From: Candidatus Aenigmatarchaeota archaeon
GTDB taxonomy: Archaea; Aenigmatarchaeota; Aenigmatarchaeia; QMZP01
Reading direction: 5' to 3'
DNA: 5,416 bases
NCBI GenBank assembly: GCA_020343575.1
Contig: CP070801.1
Coordinates: 265,972-271,387, forward strand
The position numbers were made by a program, and so were the translations under genes. The first letter of the stretch is position 1; the number at the start of each line of letters is the position of its first letter. The notes below the pieces were generated by a model. The model made no database searches, was not told where the DNA came from, and worked only from the letters and a program-made list of their open reading frames with translations. Of this stretch, positions 5,266 to 5,416 are shown in pieces.

Positions 5266-5416
5266 ATGGGATTAATGGAAGATATAATCAAAAATAAAGA
5301 GGAATTGGTAACAAAGCTTCTGGATGTTTTACAGGGTAAAGAGGCAACCGCAAGGGTGAACCTTGACGGGGTAAAATTTAACGTAGGAAAGGTCACAATA
5401 AAGCTAAATGGAGAGG
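5266..5416 (+). CDS. Unrecognised protein, N-terminal 50 residues (cut by right edge)
   Basis: I do not recognise this gene. The 50 visible residues begin with a charged amphipathic helix (about 2-25, with MEDIIKNKEELVTKLLDVL at 4-22), followed by alternating short beta-type stretches, ARVNLDGVKFNVGKVTIKLN (29-48). No signal peptide or membrane segment is seen in the visible part. The frame is open to the window edge, codon use is ordinary and a ribosome binding site precedes the ATG, so it is a real gene start. It is divergent from the HerA-like ATPase and shares its promoter region, which could mean joint control but is weak evidence for joint function. Confidence 0.7.
   Translation, partial: MGLMEDIIKNKEELVTKLLDVLQGKEATARVNLDGVKFNVGKVTIKLNGE

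Overview
The window looks like chromosomal DNA from an archaeon. The diagnostic genes are DNA topoisomerase VI subunit B, a KsgA/Dim1 rRNA dimethyltransferase, a DRG-type GTPase with a C-terminal TGS domain and a HerA-type ATPase. Gene starts also look archaeal: TTTAAATA-type boxes lie about 25 bp from some start codons, and others have GGTGATC-type ribosome binding sites. The lineage cannot be fixed from the sequence. An uncultivated archaeal lineage is plausible, and the presence of topoisomerase VI argues against Thermoplasmatales.

Layout, left to right. Positions 1-1057 (minus) hold the first 352 residues of topoisomerase VI subunit B; its end lies beyond the left edge. After a 71-bp gap with a small inverted repeat, 1129-1875 (minus) encodes the Dim1/KsgA methyltransferase. 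A compact intergenic region with a perfectly palindromic TATA-like box separates it from a rightward cluster: the DRG GTPase (1933-3024), a five-helix VIT1/CCC1-type membrane protein (3061-3555) and a short membrane-anchored Holliday-junction-resolvase-like endonuclease (3557-3895). Tail to tail with that gene, one base away, is a HerA/FtsK-superfamily ATPase (3897-5195, minus). A 70-bp AT-rich divergent promoter region follows, and then the first 50 codons of an unrecognised rightward gene (5266 to the right edge).

Function. Most of the content is information processing: DNA topology (Top6B), DNA translocation or processing (HerA-like ATPase, nuclease-like protein), rRNA modification (Dim1) and a ribosome-associated GTPase. 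The membrane transporter-like protein is the outlier. The less ordinary points are the palindromic box that may drive two divergent genes, the mix of probable leaderless and Shine-Dalgarno starts, the membrane-tethered nuclease-like protein abutting a HerA-like ATPase gene, and substitutions at usually conserved positions in the Dim1 and VIT-like proteins. I found no CRISPR array, tRNA, rRNA or insertion sequence.
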